Positions 22,912-32,935 of a DNA stretch of 64,000 nucleotides are shown piece by piece (within the stretch, counting starts at the first letter, position 1; every line of letters starts with the position of its first letter). The position numbers and the translations under genes were made by a program. The notes beneath the pieces were generated by a model. The model worked only from the letters and a program-made list of their open reading frames with translations, did no database searches and was not told where the DNA came from. This stretch comes from Symbiodinium natans (lineage: Eukaryota; Sar; Dinophyceae; Suessiales; Symbiodiniaceae), in assembly GCA_905221605.1 (NCBI GenBank), contig CAJNDS010000543.1:5001-69000 (forward strand), in the 5' to 3' direction.

Positions 22912-22965
22912 CCTTCCCGGCGTATGTCTCAGGAAGTTGGGCTCCTGGCTGCGTGAAAACAAGAG
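22912..22965 (-). CDS. Putative exon flanked by inverted telomere-type arrays
   Basis: The minus strand reads LLFSRSQEPNFLRHTPG after CGGAAG. The donor is the GTTTAGGG of the array. The plus strand is also open (KLGSWLRENKSFRV, CAG and GTTTGGGG borders). A clean example of a roughly 55-bp island placed directly between two long arrays. Confidence 0.35.
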
Positions 22966-22978
22966 CTTCCGTGTTGGT

Positions 22979-23104
22979 TTGGGGTTTAGGGCTAGGGTTT
23001 AGGGTTTAGGGTTTAGGGTTTAGGGTTTAGGGTTTAGGGTTTAGGGTTTAGGGTCTAGGGTTTCGGGTTTGGGGTTTAGGGTTTAGGGTTTCGGGTTTAG
23101 GGTT
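22979..23104. repeat. TTTAGGG array
   Basis: About 17 units including TTTGGGG and TTTCGGG variants. Together with the CCCTAAA array at 22861-22912 it brackets the exon-like island. Confidence 0.95.
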
Positions 23105-23106
23105 AC

Positions 23107-23189
23107 CAACAAGGTGCTCAGCTTCAAGTAGGTGCGCAGTTTAGCAAGGCACGCAGACAACAACCCTCTTTGCAGACGCCCGGGTCCGG
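23107..23189 (-). CDS. Putative exon, family unknown
   Basis: The minus strand reads GPGRLQRGLLSACLAKLRTY and then LKLSTLL, a basic amphipathic helix. The acceptor is GATGCCGCAG and the donor is the canonical GTAACC. On the plus strand a GTAGGT...TTTGCAG mini-intron could be drawn instead. Confidence 0.42.
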
Positions 23190-23367
23190 CTGCGGCATCT
23201 TCGGCCCACGTGCTGCCTCGACCCGGGGCAAAAGAGGGTTTAGGGTTTAGGGTTTAGGGTTTAGGGTTTGGAATCTTAGAAAAGAACAGAAACAACCCCA
23301 CAACTAAACCCCTGCAGACCCTGAGCATCCCTGAACCCTTAACACCCACAACTTCCCAGAAGTCCTT

Positions 23368-23495
23368 TAGTTGAAGCCTTACTAGGCTGCCCAGTAGCTT
23401 AAAAAGGGTGCCCTTTTTTGCTTAAAGGGGCTTATAAGGGAACCTAAACCCCCCCAAAAAGGGAATAAGGGTACTACTGGGCATCCTAGCTTATA
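23368..23495. repeat. Foldback element
   Basis: ACTAGGCTGCCCAGTAGCTT at the left, and TACTACTGGGCATCCTAGCT at the right as its complement, with an inner AAAGGGG/CCCC foldback. A related stretch (AGTACTAGGCTTCC) is at 57755-57800. Confidence 0.55.
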
Positions 23496-24528
23496 GAGTC
23501 AGGACTTGCAGCCTAGTGGTCGAAAACCTTCAGAGTTTGGGGGCAAGCTCGGTTCCTAAATTCGGGTCCCCGTGTCGGGGTACCTCTTCTTGGCCGAATT
23601 CAGTGGGGCAGCACTGTTAAAGAGCCCTAACCCTAAACCCCAAACTCCAAACCCCAAACCCTAAACCCTAAACCCTAAGGGCCTACTCTGGGTCCTCGTG
23701 ACGGCGAGAATCACCCCCACTTTGCAACCTCTGGGCCCAGAACGCGCAAAGAAAACAACCCCCTCTGAAAAAGATCCTCTTAAAGCCAATAAGCGCAAAC
23801 CCCTAAACCCTAAACCCTAAACCCTAAACCCTAACCCCTAAACCCCAAACCCCAAACCCTAAATACAACATCCCAAGGCCTGCGGGTTCCAAAAAAGCGA
23901 GCCCCCTTCTTTTGAAGAATCCGACGCCCTGATACGTCGGGTACCTAAACAGAGAACAGCTCACAATGAAGGGCTTGCCCTAAACCATAAGCCCTAAACC
24001 CTATAAATGCTGAAGCGCTTAAGGACTTCACGTCACGGACAAGGCGCAATTCAGAGGCCAAACCACCCGGATCAACCTAGGGCCCTATGCCAAGCTTCTC
24101 CCACTTTAGGCGTAGGCTACCCAAACCCTAAACCCTAAACTTCCCTAAACCCTAAACCCTAAACCCTCAGGGTAACTAAGGAGGCAACGATCTATGGAGG
24201 TTGGGGGGAGGTGATGATAGGGTTTAGGGCTTAAGGTTTTGCAAGCTTCCCGTGGTCGAGGATGCAGGCGTTGCAGGGTTCAGAGTTTTGGGGTGTCAAG
24301 GGTTGCCCTAAAACCCAAACCCTTAACTTTTATCGCTTTAGTGGTTTAGGGTTTGTACAGGTTCAAAAGAACCTCAACTGGTATGTTTTAGGGGTTTAGG
24401 GTTTGTACCGGTTCAAATCCTCAACTGTTCTGGCTTTAGGGGTTTAGGGTTGTACAGGTTCAAACCCCAATCTTTACGGTTTCAGGGGTTTGGGGTTGTA
24501 CAGGCTCAGGGTTCTACGTGCTTAGGTT

Positions 24529-24598
24529 GGGATGCTCCCCTTGAATAGAGGGTACAAGAATCCCTATGAAGCACTGTTAGCAAAAAGCGGAACATCCT
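24529..24598. mobile_element. M1 foldback, shortened copy
   Basis: GGGATGCTCCCCTTGAATAG at the left and CACTGTTAGCAAAAAGCGGAACATCC-type right end. A second, one-sided M1 remnant begins near 24818. Confidence 0.55.
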
Positions 24599-24982
24599 AA
24601 CCCTAAACCCTAAACCCTAAACCCTCTGCTTAGGGTTTAGGACCTCCGATGGGGCAGATAAACGCGCCGGGCTCATAAAACAAAACCCAGCCAGCAGGAC
24701 GCGCAAAAAAACAACTCTAAAACAGAATGAAGCCCCAAACAAGAAGCTGAAAGAAACTGAAACCCCAAGCCCCCAAAATTCTGAGCCTGAATCCTTTCGT
24801 AGGGTTTAGGGTGATAGGTTGGGATGTTCCCCCCTAATACGGAATGTAGTACCCCCTCCCCCCCTCTTAGAAGCCCTACCAAGGACTACAAGAGTCCTGT
24901 AACCCTAAACCGTTTAGGGTTTAGGGTTTAGGGTTTAGGGTTTAGGGTTTAGGGGTATCGGACTCTTGAAGCGCTGTAAAAC

Positions 24983-25066
24983 CCTGTAAGCTGCACGCCG
25001 AGCCTTGTCGGCGAGTGGCAGCGTGCCGAGCGGCCGCAGCCTGTGGGAGTTCGAGGCCGTACTCTG
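24983..25066 (-). CDS. Putative exon, strand uncertain
   Basis: The minus strand reads STASNSHRLRPLGTLPLADK between CTGGCAG and GTTTTAC. The plus strand reads ALSASGSVPSGRSLWEFEAV and ends at GTTGGG. A GC-rich island beside a 170-bp telomere-type array. Confidence 0.3.
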
Positions 25067-25073
25067 CTGCCAG

Positions 25074-25246
25074 GTTGGGTTTAGGGTTTAGGGTTTAGGG
25101 TTTAGGGTTTAGGGTTTAGGGTTTAGGGTTTAGGGTTTAGGGTTTATAAAGGGTTTAGGGTTTAGGGTTTAGGGTGTAGGGCTTAGGGTTTAGGGCTTTG
25201 GGTGTAGGGCTTAGGGCTTAGGGCTTAGGGATTAAAGCGCATAATC
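25074..25246. repeat. TTTAGGG array
   Basis: About 22 units, perfect at first, then with TGTAGGG and CTTAGGG variants. The next 900 bp (25247-26009) holds degenerate repeats and no gene I can support. Confidence 0.95.
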
Positions 25247-26009
25247 CTACAACTACCATGACCCAACTAATCATGAACCCAGTAGCATCCCTGATCCCTA
25301 TAACCCCTCGAACCCTACAACCCATAACCTCTCACAATAGACCCTAAACCCTCAGCCTCAGAAGCTTAGACCCGAAACCCTCGATAACAAATATGCAACA
25401 AAAGGCTGATGTAGCAAGACGAGAACTATAACATCGAAGTCTTAAAAGACTATATGTGAATACCAAACTTCCTTTAGGCCGGCAGCTAGTCAGGGGTGTT
25501 GCACAGGGTCTGACACGTGTGTAAATCTCGCAAGCTAAGGCTTTCAACCGGGTCTAGCGGAAGACGAAAATTCTAAACCTGAAATTCAAAGTCATGGCAA
25601 TGGCATGAGGTCTCAGCTCTGTGTGCGCGTGGGCCCCGTGATGGTATGCAAATGGTGTAACCCTAAGCCCTAAACCCAAAACCCTAAACCCGTGGGTTTT
25701 CTGGACACGTCAGCCGCCAAGTTGCAAAAATGACTGTGCGGATACATGCATACTTAACGGTTGAGCGGGGGCCAACCCTGTCTTGTAAACCCTATACAAC
25801 CCTTCTAACCCCTAGAAGCCTTAGAAGCCCTGAGCTCTGAAAACACTTCGTAAACATGACCTCGAAAACCCAATATGGGGACATGAAGCATGTGCCAAAG
25901 GGCCCCCTAAACCCTGAACTCTAACCCCCAAACCCGAAACCCTTAACCCCCTAACCCCCTAAACCCCCTAAACCCTTAAAAAAAAAAAAACTAAACCCCT
26001 AAACCACTA

Positions 26010-26138
26010 AATCCCTAAACCCTAAACCCCTAAACCCTAAACCCTAAACCCTAGACCCTAAACCCTAAACCCTAAACCCTAGACCCTAAACCCTAAACCC
26101 TAAACCCTAAACCCCTAAACCCTAAACCCTAAACCCTA
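26010..26138. repeat. CCCTAAA array
   Basis: About 17 units with occasional extra C or CCCTAGA variants. It ends at the predicted donor of the exon at 26140-26210. Confidence 0.95.
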
Positions 26139-26139
26139 C

Positions 26140-26210
26140 GAAGCACTTGGAGGCCTTGTGCCGAGATCCGCCGACGGTGGCGTCGGAGCTGCAGACCCCA
26201 AGCGCAGGGC
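26140..26210 (-). CDS. Putative exon between inverted arrays
   Basis: The minus strand reads ALRLGSAAPTPPSADLGTRP between GAGACAG and GTAGGGTTTAGGG, so the donor lies in the array edge. The plus strand (KHLEALCRDPPTVASELQTP) is also open, and strand is uncertain. Confidence 0.33.
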
Positions 26211-26228
26211 CTGTCTCTAAGGGAGATT

Positions 26229-26400
26229 TAGGGTTTAGGGTTTCAGGGTTTTAGGGTTTGGGGTTTAGGGTTTCGGATTTAGGGTTTAGGATTTAGGGTT
26301 TAGGGTTTGGGGTTTAGGGTTTAGGGTTTGGGGTTTAGGGTTTGGGGGTTGTAGGGTTTGGGGGTTTAGGGTTTGGGGTCTAGGGTTTGGGGTTTAGGGG
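26229..26400. repeat. TTTAGGG/TTTGGGG mixed array
   Basis: About 22 units alternating between the standard unit and TTTGGGG. Confidence 0.93.
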
Positions 26401-26684
26401 TTCACCTCTTAGGCCCAAAGTGAAGGGGCCACGTAACTACCCTAAGGCTAGTGCTGAGGCCTGCGATGGGGCTTGGGGTTTCAGGGGTTCAGGTTTAGGG
26501 TTTAGGGTTTAGGGTTTAGGGTTCAGGTTTAGGGTTTAGGGTTTAGGGTTTAGGGCTTAGGGTTTAGGGGTTTGGGGCTCTTGGGTTTTTTCGGGACAGC
26601 ACCTGATTCCCCTACTTTCCAATCAAGATGTGTCGGTACGGGATTTTCGGCTGTGCGTCGGATCGTCTATATAGGGCTAACGGA

Positions 26685-26835
26685 TAACGTCCCCAGTGAA
26701 GGGTTTGCTCAATGACCCCCCCCGTCGCCCTCTCTATTGCAGTTTTTAGGGCTCATAGTGTGAAGGGTGTATCGGGTAGCATGTGGCGGACTCAAGAACT
26801 CCAGTAGCACATCCGGACCCTGAACCCGAAACCCT
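26685..26835. repeat. Direct duplication, copy 1
   Basis: The block beginning CCCAGTGAAGGGTTTGCTCA and ending CCGGACCCTGAACCCGAAAC recurs at 27155-27310 with small differences (including TTCCTTGC and CACGAG insertions in the second copy). Both contain CTCTCTATTGCAG, a good acceptor sequence. Confidence 0.88.
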
Positions 26836-26839
26836 AAAC

Positions 26840-26939
26840 CCTTCTCGATGAGTTCCAGCTCACAGAGTCTGTGCCATGGCCATTCCGCAAAAGTATATCA
26901 GCATGTTCACGGGCCGCGTAGATGTCGGCCCAGAAGCAG
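26840..26939 (-). CDS. Putative exon, follows 27001-27106
   Basis: The minus strand reads CFWADIYAAREHADILLRNG and then HGTDSVSWNSSR, after GCGGCAG and up to a GTTTAGGG donor. The frame with this product does not join in phase with the preceding exon as drawn, so one boundary is probably off. FWAD echoes the exon at 12415-12543. Confidence 0.38.
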
Positions 26940-27000
26940 CTGCCGCAGCCACAAGTTGGTTGGCTTGGGTGATGGGGACTCGTGAACCTACCAGTCTCAC

Positions 27001-27106
27001 CATGGAAGATGCTTCCACTGGGATTGACGGATTGAGGATCCAGAGGTAATCTTTCTGGAGCACAGCCAAATCGATTTCCAGCAGCACAGGAGTCAGAGGC
27101 CAGGAC
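27001..27106 (-). CDS. Putative exon, family unknown
   Basis: The minus strand reads SWPLTPVLLEIDLAVLQKDY and then LWILNPSIPVEASSM. The acceptor is CCAAACAG and the donor is the canonical GTGAGA. One of the longer clean frames outside the voltage-sensor region. Confidence 0.45.
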
Positions 27107-27154
27107 CTGTTTGGAAGGGCGTAAAGGGCTCATGAACTTGATTGGCAGGACTTC

Positions 27155-27310
27155 CCCAGTGAAGGGTTTCCTTGCTCAATGACCCCCCGTCGCCCTCTCT
27201 ATTGCAGGTTTTAGGGCTCATAGTGTGAAGGGTGTATCGGGTAGCATGTGGTGGACTCAAGAATTCCACGAGCACAGACGTCTCAGCCGGACCCTGAACC
27301 CGAAACCCTA
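27155..27310. repeat. Direct duplication, copy 2
   Basis: Second copy of the block at 26685-26835. The two copies flank the exons at 26840-27106, so the exon pair may have been duplicated together with this block or moved between copies. Confidence 0.88.
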
Positions 27311-27759
27311 AAACCCGAAGCCGCCAGTTCGGTTGTGGCACCTCCGGGGGCACCAGCGGTGGGCAGGCAACGGCAACGCCTCGCGGGTAGGTTGAGGTGT
27401 CAGGTGTTGGGGTCGGGCTTTAAACAATTTATGGGACCCCCCCCCCCCCCCCCCCCAGTTTGGGGTTTAGTTTAGAGTTTAGGGTTTAGGGTTCCCCCCC
27501 CCATAAAGAACCCCTTTCAAATCGGCACCAGAAATTAACAGGAATATACTTGGGGGCGGTTGCCACGAAGGGTAGATCAAGTTCCCAAGTTAAAACCCGA
27601 AACCTTATAAAACCTATAAACCAGGAAACCCAAAACCATGAACCCTAAACCCTATAAGCCTATAAGCCCTAAACCCCCCAAAAACCTGACCGAACACCCC
27701 AAACCCTAGCCCCGAAAAACCCCTAAGCCCCTAAGCCCCTAAGCCCCTAAGCCCCTAAG

Positions 27760-28200
27760 CCCGAAAACCCCAAAACCCCAAAACCCCAAAACCCCAAAAC
27801 CCCAGAACCCCAGAACCCCAGAACCCCAAAACCCCAGAACCCCAGAACCCCAGAACCCCAGAACCCCAGAACCCCAGAACCCCAGAACCCCAGAACCCCA
27901 GAACCCCAGAACCCCAGAACCCCAGAACCCCAAAACCCCAAAACCCCAAAACCCCAAAACCCCAAGAACCTCAAGAACCCCAAGAACCCCAAGAACCCCA
28001 GGAACCCCAGGTACCCCAGGAACCCCCAGAACCCCAGAACCCCACAGCCCCAAAGCCCCAAAGCCCCAAAGCCCCAAAGAACCCCCCCAACCCCAGAACC
28101 CCAAAAGCCCCAAAACCCCAAAACCCCAAAACCCCAAAACCCCAAAACCCCAAAACCCCAAAACCCCAAAACCCCAAAACCCCAAAACCCCAAAACCCCG
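27760..28200. repeat. AAAACCCC array (8-bp, ciliate-telomere-like)
   Basis: More than 50 units of AAAACCCC and its variant AGAACCCC, with a short irregular middle (27960-28080). The long Gly/Phe/Trp/Leu ORFs on the minus strand are repeat translations. The perfect unit is the telomere repeat of Oxytricha and Euplotes, an unexpected second telomere-like motif in this window. Confidence 0.95.
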
Positions 28201-28236
28201 AACCCTACAAGTAGGTGGGGAAGCCTCAACAACCCC

Positions 28237-28385
28237 CTGGTTCTTAGTAGGGAATCAGGGAATTTGGGCCCTAGATATATATATATATATACTATATATA
28301 TATATATATATACACACACACCCTTATAAGGGATTATTAACCCCTAAACCCTAAATCCTAAACCTCATTCCCTACTAAGAACCAG
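28237..28385. mobile_element. MITE-like foldback, family M4
   Basis: CTGGTTCTTAGTAGGGAATC at the left and CATTCCCTACTAAGAACCAG at the right are near-perfect complements. The interior contains (TA)n. A shorter copy is at 37864-37960. Confidence 0.85.
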
Positions 28386-28770
28386 CCTCAACACAACAAG
28401 GGGAGGATACCACAGCCAGACATGGCGTGGCCTAGAAGACTCTGCCGTGCTAGGGTTAAGGGTTAAGGGTTAAGGGTTGAGGGTTAAGGGTCAAGGGTTA
28501 AGGGTTAAGGGTTAAGGGGTTTAGGTGTGCGCCAAGTTTAGCTCGCAAAGCACAGGATTGTTAGGCTTTGGCGTTGCGGGCTGAAGGCATTGAATACCTG
28601 TAAACCTTAAATCCTATAGCGAGGCCTAAACCTGGCCCTCCACCCCAACCAAAAAAAAACTAACAACCCCTGAACCGGAAACACTGACCCCCCCCAAAAA
28701 TAGAAATCAAAACACAACCCTGTACACCTCGAACCTCCATAAATCCTTAAAGCCCGAAGTGCCAAACCAC

Positions 28771-28816
28771 CGCCGTTGCCTCGGCGCAGGTTGGAGGGCC
28801 GCCGACCGGATTTCGC
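28771..28816 (-). CDS. Putative short exon
   Basis: The minus strand reads AKSGRRPSNLRRGN after AGGGAAG, with a GC or GT donor in GGCGGTGG. Short and basic, so low weight. Confidence 0.25.
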
Positions 28817-29344
28817 CTTCCCTGGAGGATGGCGGTTTAGGTAGACTCTATAAATTCCTTAACCCTTAACTTAACCCTGCACCCTAGACCCTAAACCCTA
28901 AGCCCTACAAACCCTAAACTTCCATGCAGAGGACAAGAGTCATCCTGAAAACGTTCCAGCTGCTTCTGTGAAAAGAAGGGGTGGGAGCCCTTAAACAAAG
29001 TGTGGTCTGGCTTTATAAGCGTTCATACAGGTGCGTAGATGTTGAAACGCTGTCAGAAATCCTTAAACCCTCAAAGCTTAAACAATCTCAACCCTTAAAT
29101 CGCCAGCCTTGCCTGGAAATCGGTTCCCTCGGAACGGAATCTTCACCACCTCCTCCGAAGGACTGGGAGGTTGCCCACTTAGTTAGTGGGGGCCATACAG
29201 GCTCTGCATTTTTATGTACACCCCCTACTTACCCTCTAATGTGGTACGGGACTCCTAAACCATGAACCCCAAAACCACATGAAGGGGCCACATAACCACC
29301 AGGTTCCGGGCGCCTTATGTACCTCGGCCATACATCTTTGGAGG

Positions 29345-29532
29345 GCCTAAATCCTCGTACGAGGGTTTAGCGACGAGGGTTTAGGGCCTAAATCCTCGTA
29401 CGAGGGTTTAGGGCCTAAATCCTCGTACGACGAGGGTTTAGGGCTTAAATCCTCGTACGAGGGTTTAGCGACGAGGGTTTAGGGTCTAAGATCCTCGTAC
29501 GAGGGTTTAGCAACGAGGGTTTAGGGCCTAAA
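29345..29532. repeat. Palindrome-bearing tandem repeat CCTCGTACGAGG
   Basis: Five blocks of CTAAATCCTCGTACGAGGG or close variants, alternating with GCGACGAGGGTTTAGGG. Each block contains the self-complementary CCTCGTACGAGG. Confidence 0.9.
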
Positions 29533-29979
29533 TGGGAACAGCACTTTCCAGAAACATCTTCCTGGGGCTTGCATAACCCTTTCCTTTCAGTGTAGATGCC
29601 AGTGCTTGTGGGCATGTTCACGAAAAGGCAGGAACGCTTGTAACAGCGCATCTTTTTCCAGAATTCCAGAAATGTCAAACATCCTTGTGTCGTATGTTGC
29701 ACAAAGAAGCAAACTCTCCCATGAAAATCAGTGTTATCGGCATAGTTGCCATATGTATAAAGCATTGTCATCCCGCCTACCCCCCGCCCCCCTCGCGCGC
29801 GCGCGCGCTACCTTAAGCCCTAAGCCTTCAGCCCCGAGACCTATAAGCCTTATGCCTTGCGCCTAAGCCCTAAGCCCTGACCCTGGCACCTGCAGCCCTG
29901 ACACCAACACCCTTCATACCCTCAAGCGCCGAAACCCTAAACCCTAAACACCAAACACTAAACCCCAAAACCCCGAAAC

Positions 29980-30055
29980 CGTCTCCTTCACCTCCGGGGA
30001 CAGCGCCGGTAACGGGGAGGCTCTGGAACCTTGCTTGGGGGTCGCGGCTCAGGGC
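29980..30055 (-). CDS. Putative exon, family unknown
   Basis: The minus strand reads ALSRDPQARFQSLPVTGAVP and then GGEGD between CCGAAG and GTTTCGGGG. Borders coincide with the telomere-type repeats on both sides. Confidence 0.4.
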
Positions 30056-30366
30056 CTTCGGGTTTAGGCTTCATAGGGTTCAGGGTTCAGGGTGCAGGGT
30101 TTAGGGTTTAGGGATTACGGACCAAATTGGGTGTCTAGGTGGGTCTGCGGTTTAGGGTTTGGGGCTTTGTGGAGATCACCTTCTAAGCCTTATAAGCCTT
30201 AACGCCCAAGTCCTTCAACAAACCACGGTGCCGCTACATGGGTTTCGAGCTTCGGGCCTTATTCTTCCGGGGCTTTGATGCGGTCTAGGGTTTAGGGTTG
30301 GGGTTTAGGGTTTAGGGTTAGGGGTTTAGGGTTTAGGGTTTAGGGTTTGGGGTTTAGAGTTTAGGG

Positions 30367-30456
30367 TTCCCCTTATACTCGCAGTCCTTAATAGGGATGA
30401 TAATAGGGGGCACTCTAGTCCCTGTTCAGGACTGTTAGTATAAGGGGAAACATCCC
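30367..30456. mobile_element. MITE-like foldback, family M1
   Basis: TTCCCCTTATACTCGCAGTC at the left, and GGACTGTTAGTATAAGGGG followed by AAACATCCC at the right. The left GGGATG end is replaced by a telomere-type unit. Confidence 0.75.
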
Positions 30457-30573
30457 AAGAGTCTATTGAAGCTTAGATGGAGGAGTTTAGGAAACTTGGC
30501 AGGCGTTGCAAAACATCCCAAGAGTCTATTGAAGCTTAGATGGAGGAGTTTAGGAAACTTGGCAGGCGTTGCA
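30448..30573. repeat. Perfect 63-bp tandem duplication
   Basis: Two identical units beginning AAACATCCCAAGAGTCTATT. The unit starts with the last nine bases of the adjacent M1 element, so the duplication includes the element end. Confidence 0.93.
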
Positions 30574-31036
30574 GACTAGAAGGAACGGAACAACCAATAA
30601 AGCCCATAAACCCTGTAAACCTTGGAAACCCTATGATAAACCCTACAAGCCCTATGGTAAACCCTAATATAACCCCATCAACCCTAAAACCCTAGCCCCT
30701 AGACCCGTTTTCGGTTTAGGGTTTCGGCAGTTAGGCCTTGAGTGGACAACTCCAATCTCACCATAAACCCTAAACCCTAAACCCAGCTTGAAAGTCAACA
30801 AACGACTAGCCCTAAACCCTAAACCCTAAACCCTAAACCTGCCTTGGGACGAAATGAGCCCTAAAATTGGGGTCATATACCCTACGCTACTTTGATTCCC
30901 AGCAAGGCAATATGAACCATAAACCCTTTTAGGGTGCATTTGGTCCAACACTATTCCCTAAGCCCTAAACCCTAAACCCTAAACCCTAAACCCTAAACCC
31001 TAAACCCTAAACCCCAAACTCCTATTCCTCTCTCAC

Positions 31037-31102
31037 AGAAGCCGCGCGGCGAGTGGAGCTCCGCCGACACTGCGCGATCTGCAGAGGCTCGATGGGGCGC
31101 AC
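31037..31102 (-). CDS. Putative exon, family unknown
   Basis: The minus strand reads VRPIEPLQIAQCRRSSTRRA and then AS between TGCCTAG and the canonical donor GTGAGAGAG. Exactly 22 codons. The plus strand shows a competing pyrimidine tract plus CACAG acceptor. Confidence 0.38.
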
Positions 31103-31134
31103 CTAGGCAAGCATGCGGACAGCTGCACCTCTCG

Positions 31135-31365
31135 GTTTTAGGGTTTTAGGGTTTTAGGGTTTTAGGGTTTTAGGGTTTTAGGGCTTCAGGTTTTTTAGGG
31201 TTTTAGGGTTTTAGGGTTGAGGGTTTTAGGGTTTTAGGGTTTTAGGGTTGTAGGGTTCTAGGGTTCTAGGGTTTCAGGGTTTTTCGGGTTTTAGGGTTTT
31301 AGGGTTGAGGGTTTTAGGGTTCTAGGGTTTCAGGTTTTCTAGGGTTTTAGGGTTTAGGGTTTCAG
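31135..31365. repeat. TTTTAGGG-variant array
   Basis: About 28 units, mostly the 8-mer GGTTTTAG, with TTGAGGG and TTCTAGGG variants. It passes into standard 7-mers at the right end. Confidence 0.93.
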
Positions 31366-31918
31366 GGGCGCCGGCGGAACCCTGTATCTCAATCGTCACA
31401 TGGATAGTTCTCCAAATTAGGGATCAGGCTTACCCTTATAATCAGGACCCAAAAAGGGACCCCTAATTTAGAGAGCTCCCGATATGTTGAACCCAAACTC
31501 CTAACCTTCACACCCTAAACCCTAAATGCTAAACCCTTAACCCTAAAACCTAAACCCTAAACTCTACACCCCGAAGCTCCAAAAATCTAAGTCCACCGGG
31601 GATGGGCTTCGGCGGCTTCGTGGTTTGGGTTTAAGGTGGTTTATGGTTTAGGGTGTAGGATTTAGGGTTTGGGGTTTATTTAGGGTTTAGGGCTTTGGGC
31701 CTCGGGGTTTTGGGGCGGGCCCGGCCTCGACGAGGGCACCCCCGTTGCAGCCTCCGACGAAGGTGAGGCAAGCAAACCCTTAATCCCTATAGATCCTTAA
31801 CTCCTAAAAACTAGGCCTAAATCCTGAATCCTGACCCTAAAGCCTAAACCCTAAAAATCCTAAACCCTAAACCCTAAACCCTCCAAGAACTGCTGCAAGA
31901 GAGTCAAAAAAAAAACAC

Positions 31919-31975
31919 CAGGGGCCTCGGGCCACTATCCGCTCCTTCCGCCACGGCTTCAGGCTGCTGTTGAAG
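31919..31975 (-). CDS. Putative exon, family unknown
   Basis: The minus strand reads FNSSLKPWRKERIVARGP between AGGAAAG and the donor GTGTTTT. A CTCTCTTGCAG acceptor lies 40 bp further downstream. Confidence 0.38.
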
Positions 31976-32016
31976 CTTTCCTTGGGGGTTTAGGGTTTAG
32001 GGTTTAGGGTTTCGGG

Positions 32017-32664
32017 GGTTATTATACTGTAAGGGTGAGTAGTCTAGGGGCCTTAAGAACAAGAATAGGGTTTATTGGGGGGGGGTTATTATACTGTAAG
32101 GGCGAGTAGTCTAGGGGCCTGAAGAACTCGAATAGGGTTTATTGGGGTTATTATACTGTAAGGGTGAGTAGTCTAGGGGCCTTAAGAACAAGAATAGGGT
32201 TTATTGGGGGGGTTATTATACTGTAAGGGCGAGTAGTCTAGGGGCCTGAAGAACTCGAATAGGGTTTATTGGGGTTATTATACTGTAAGGGTGAGTAGTC
32301 TAGGGGCCTTAAGAACAAGAATAGGGTTTATTGGGGGGGTTATTATACTGTAAGGGCGAGTAGTCTAGGGGCCTGAAGAACTCGAATAGGGTTTATTGGG
32401 GTTATTATACTGTAAGGGTGAGTAGTCTAGGGGCCTTAAGAACTAGAATAGGGTTTATTGGGGGGGGTTATTATACTGTAAGGGCGAGTAGTCTAGGGGC
32501 CTGAAGAACTCGAATAGGGTTTATTGGGGTCATTATACTGTAAGGGTGAGTAGTCTAGGGGCCTTAAGAACAAGAATAGGGTTTATTGGGGGTGTTATTA
32601 TACTGTAAGGGTGAGTAATCTAGGGGCCTTAAGAACTAGAATAGGGTTTCTGGGGGGTTATTTT
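32017..32664. repeat. Ten-copy minisatellite with alternating units
   Basis: Units of about 60-68 bp beginning TTATTATACTGTAAGG. Type A carries GGTGAG and CCTTAAGAAC, type B carries GGCGAG and CCTGAAGAACTC. The order is A-B-A-B-A-B-A-B-A-A, so the real period is an AB dimer. Spacer G runs vary in length. Confidence 0.95.
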
Positions 32665-32935
32665 AGGTGTAAGTATGCAGGGACCACAAGGGAATACGAG
32701 TAGTAATTCTTCCGACCCCTATGTTAACCTCTCACCACACCCTAGCAAAATTAGCTCCCCTAGACCATCAGACACCAAGGGTTTAGGGTTTAGGGTTTAG
32801 GGTTTAGGGTTTAGGGAATCTCAGCTTCAGGGACCTTCAACCCTTTGGTTCAGAGGTGAGCGCTACACAGGTCGCAAAGACCAGAGGATGGATATTCCCT
32901 AAGAGTTTCGTACCCCAAACCACGGCCCAAATGTA

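Noticed and set aside
27739-28319. Gly-Phe-Trp-Leu repeat ORFs on the minus strand
   Set aside because: Pure translation of the AAAACCCC array. There is no independent coding signal.
32017-32664. CRISPR-like array of regular units
   Set aside because: Spacers are not unique, the whole unit repeats in an AB dimer, and the context is eukaryotic.
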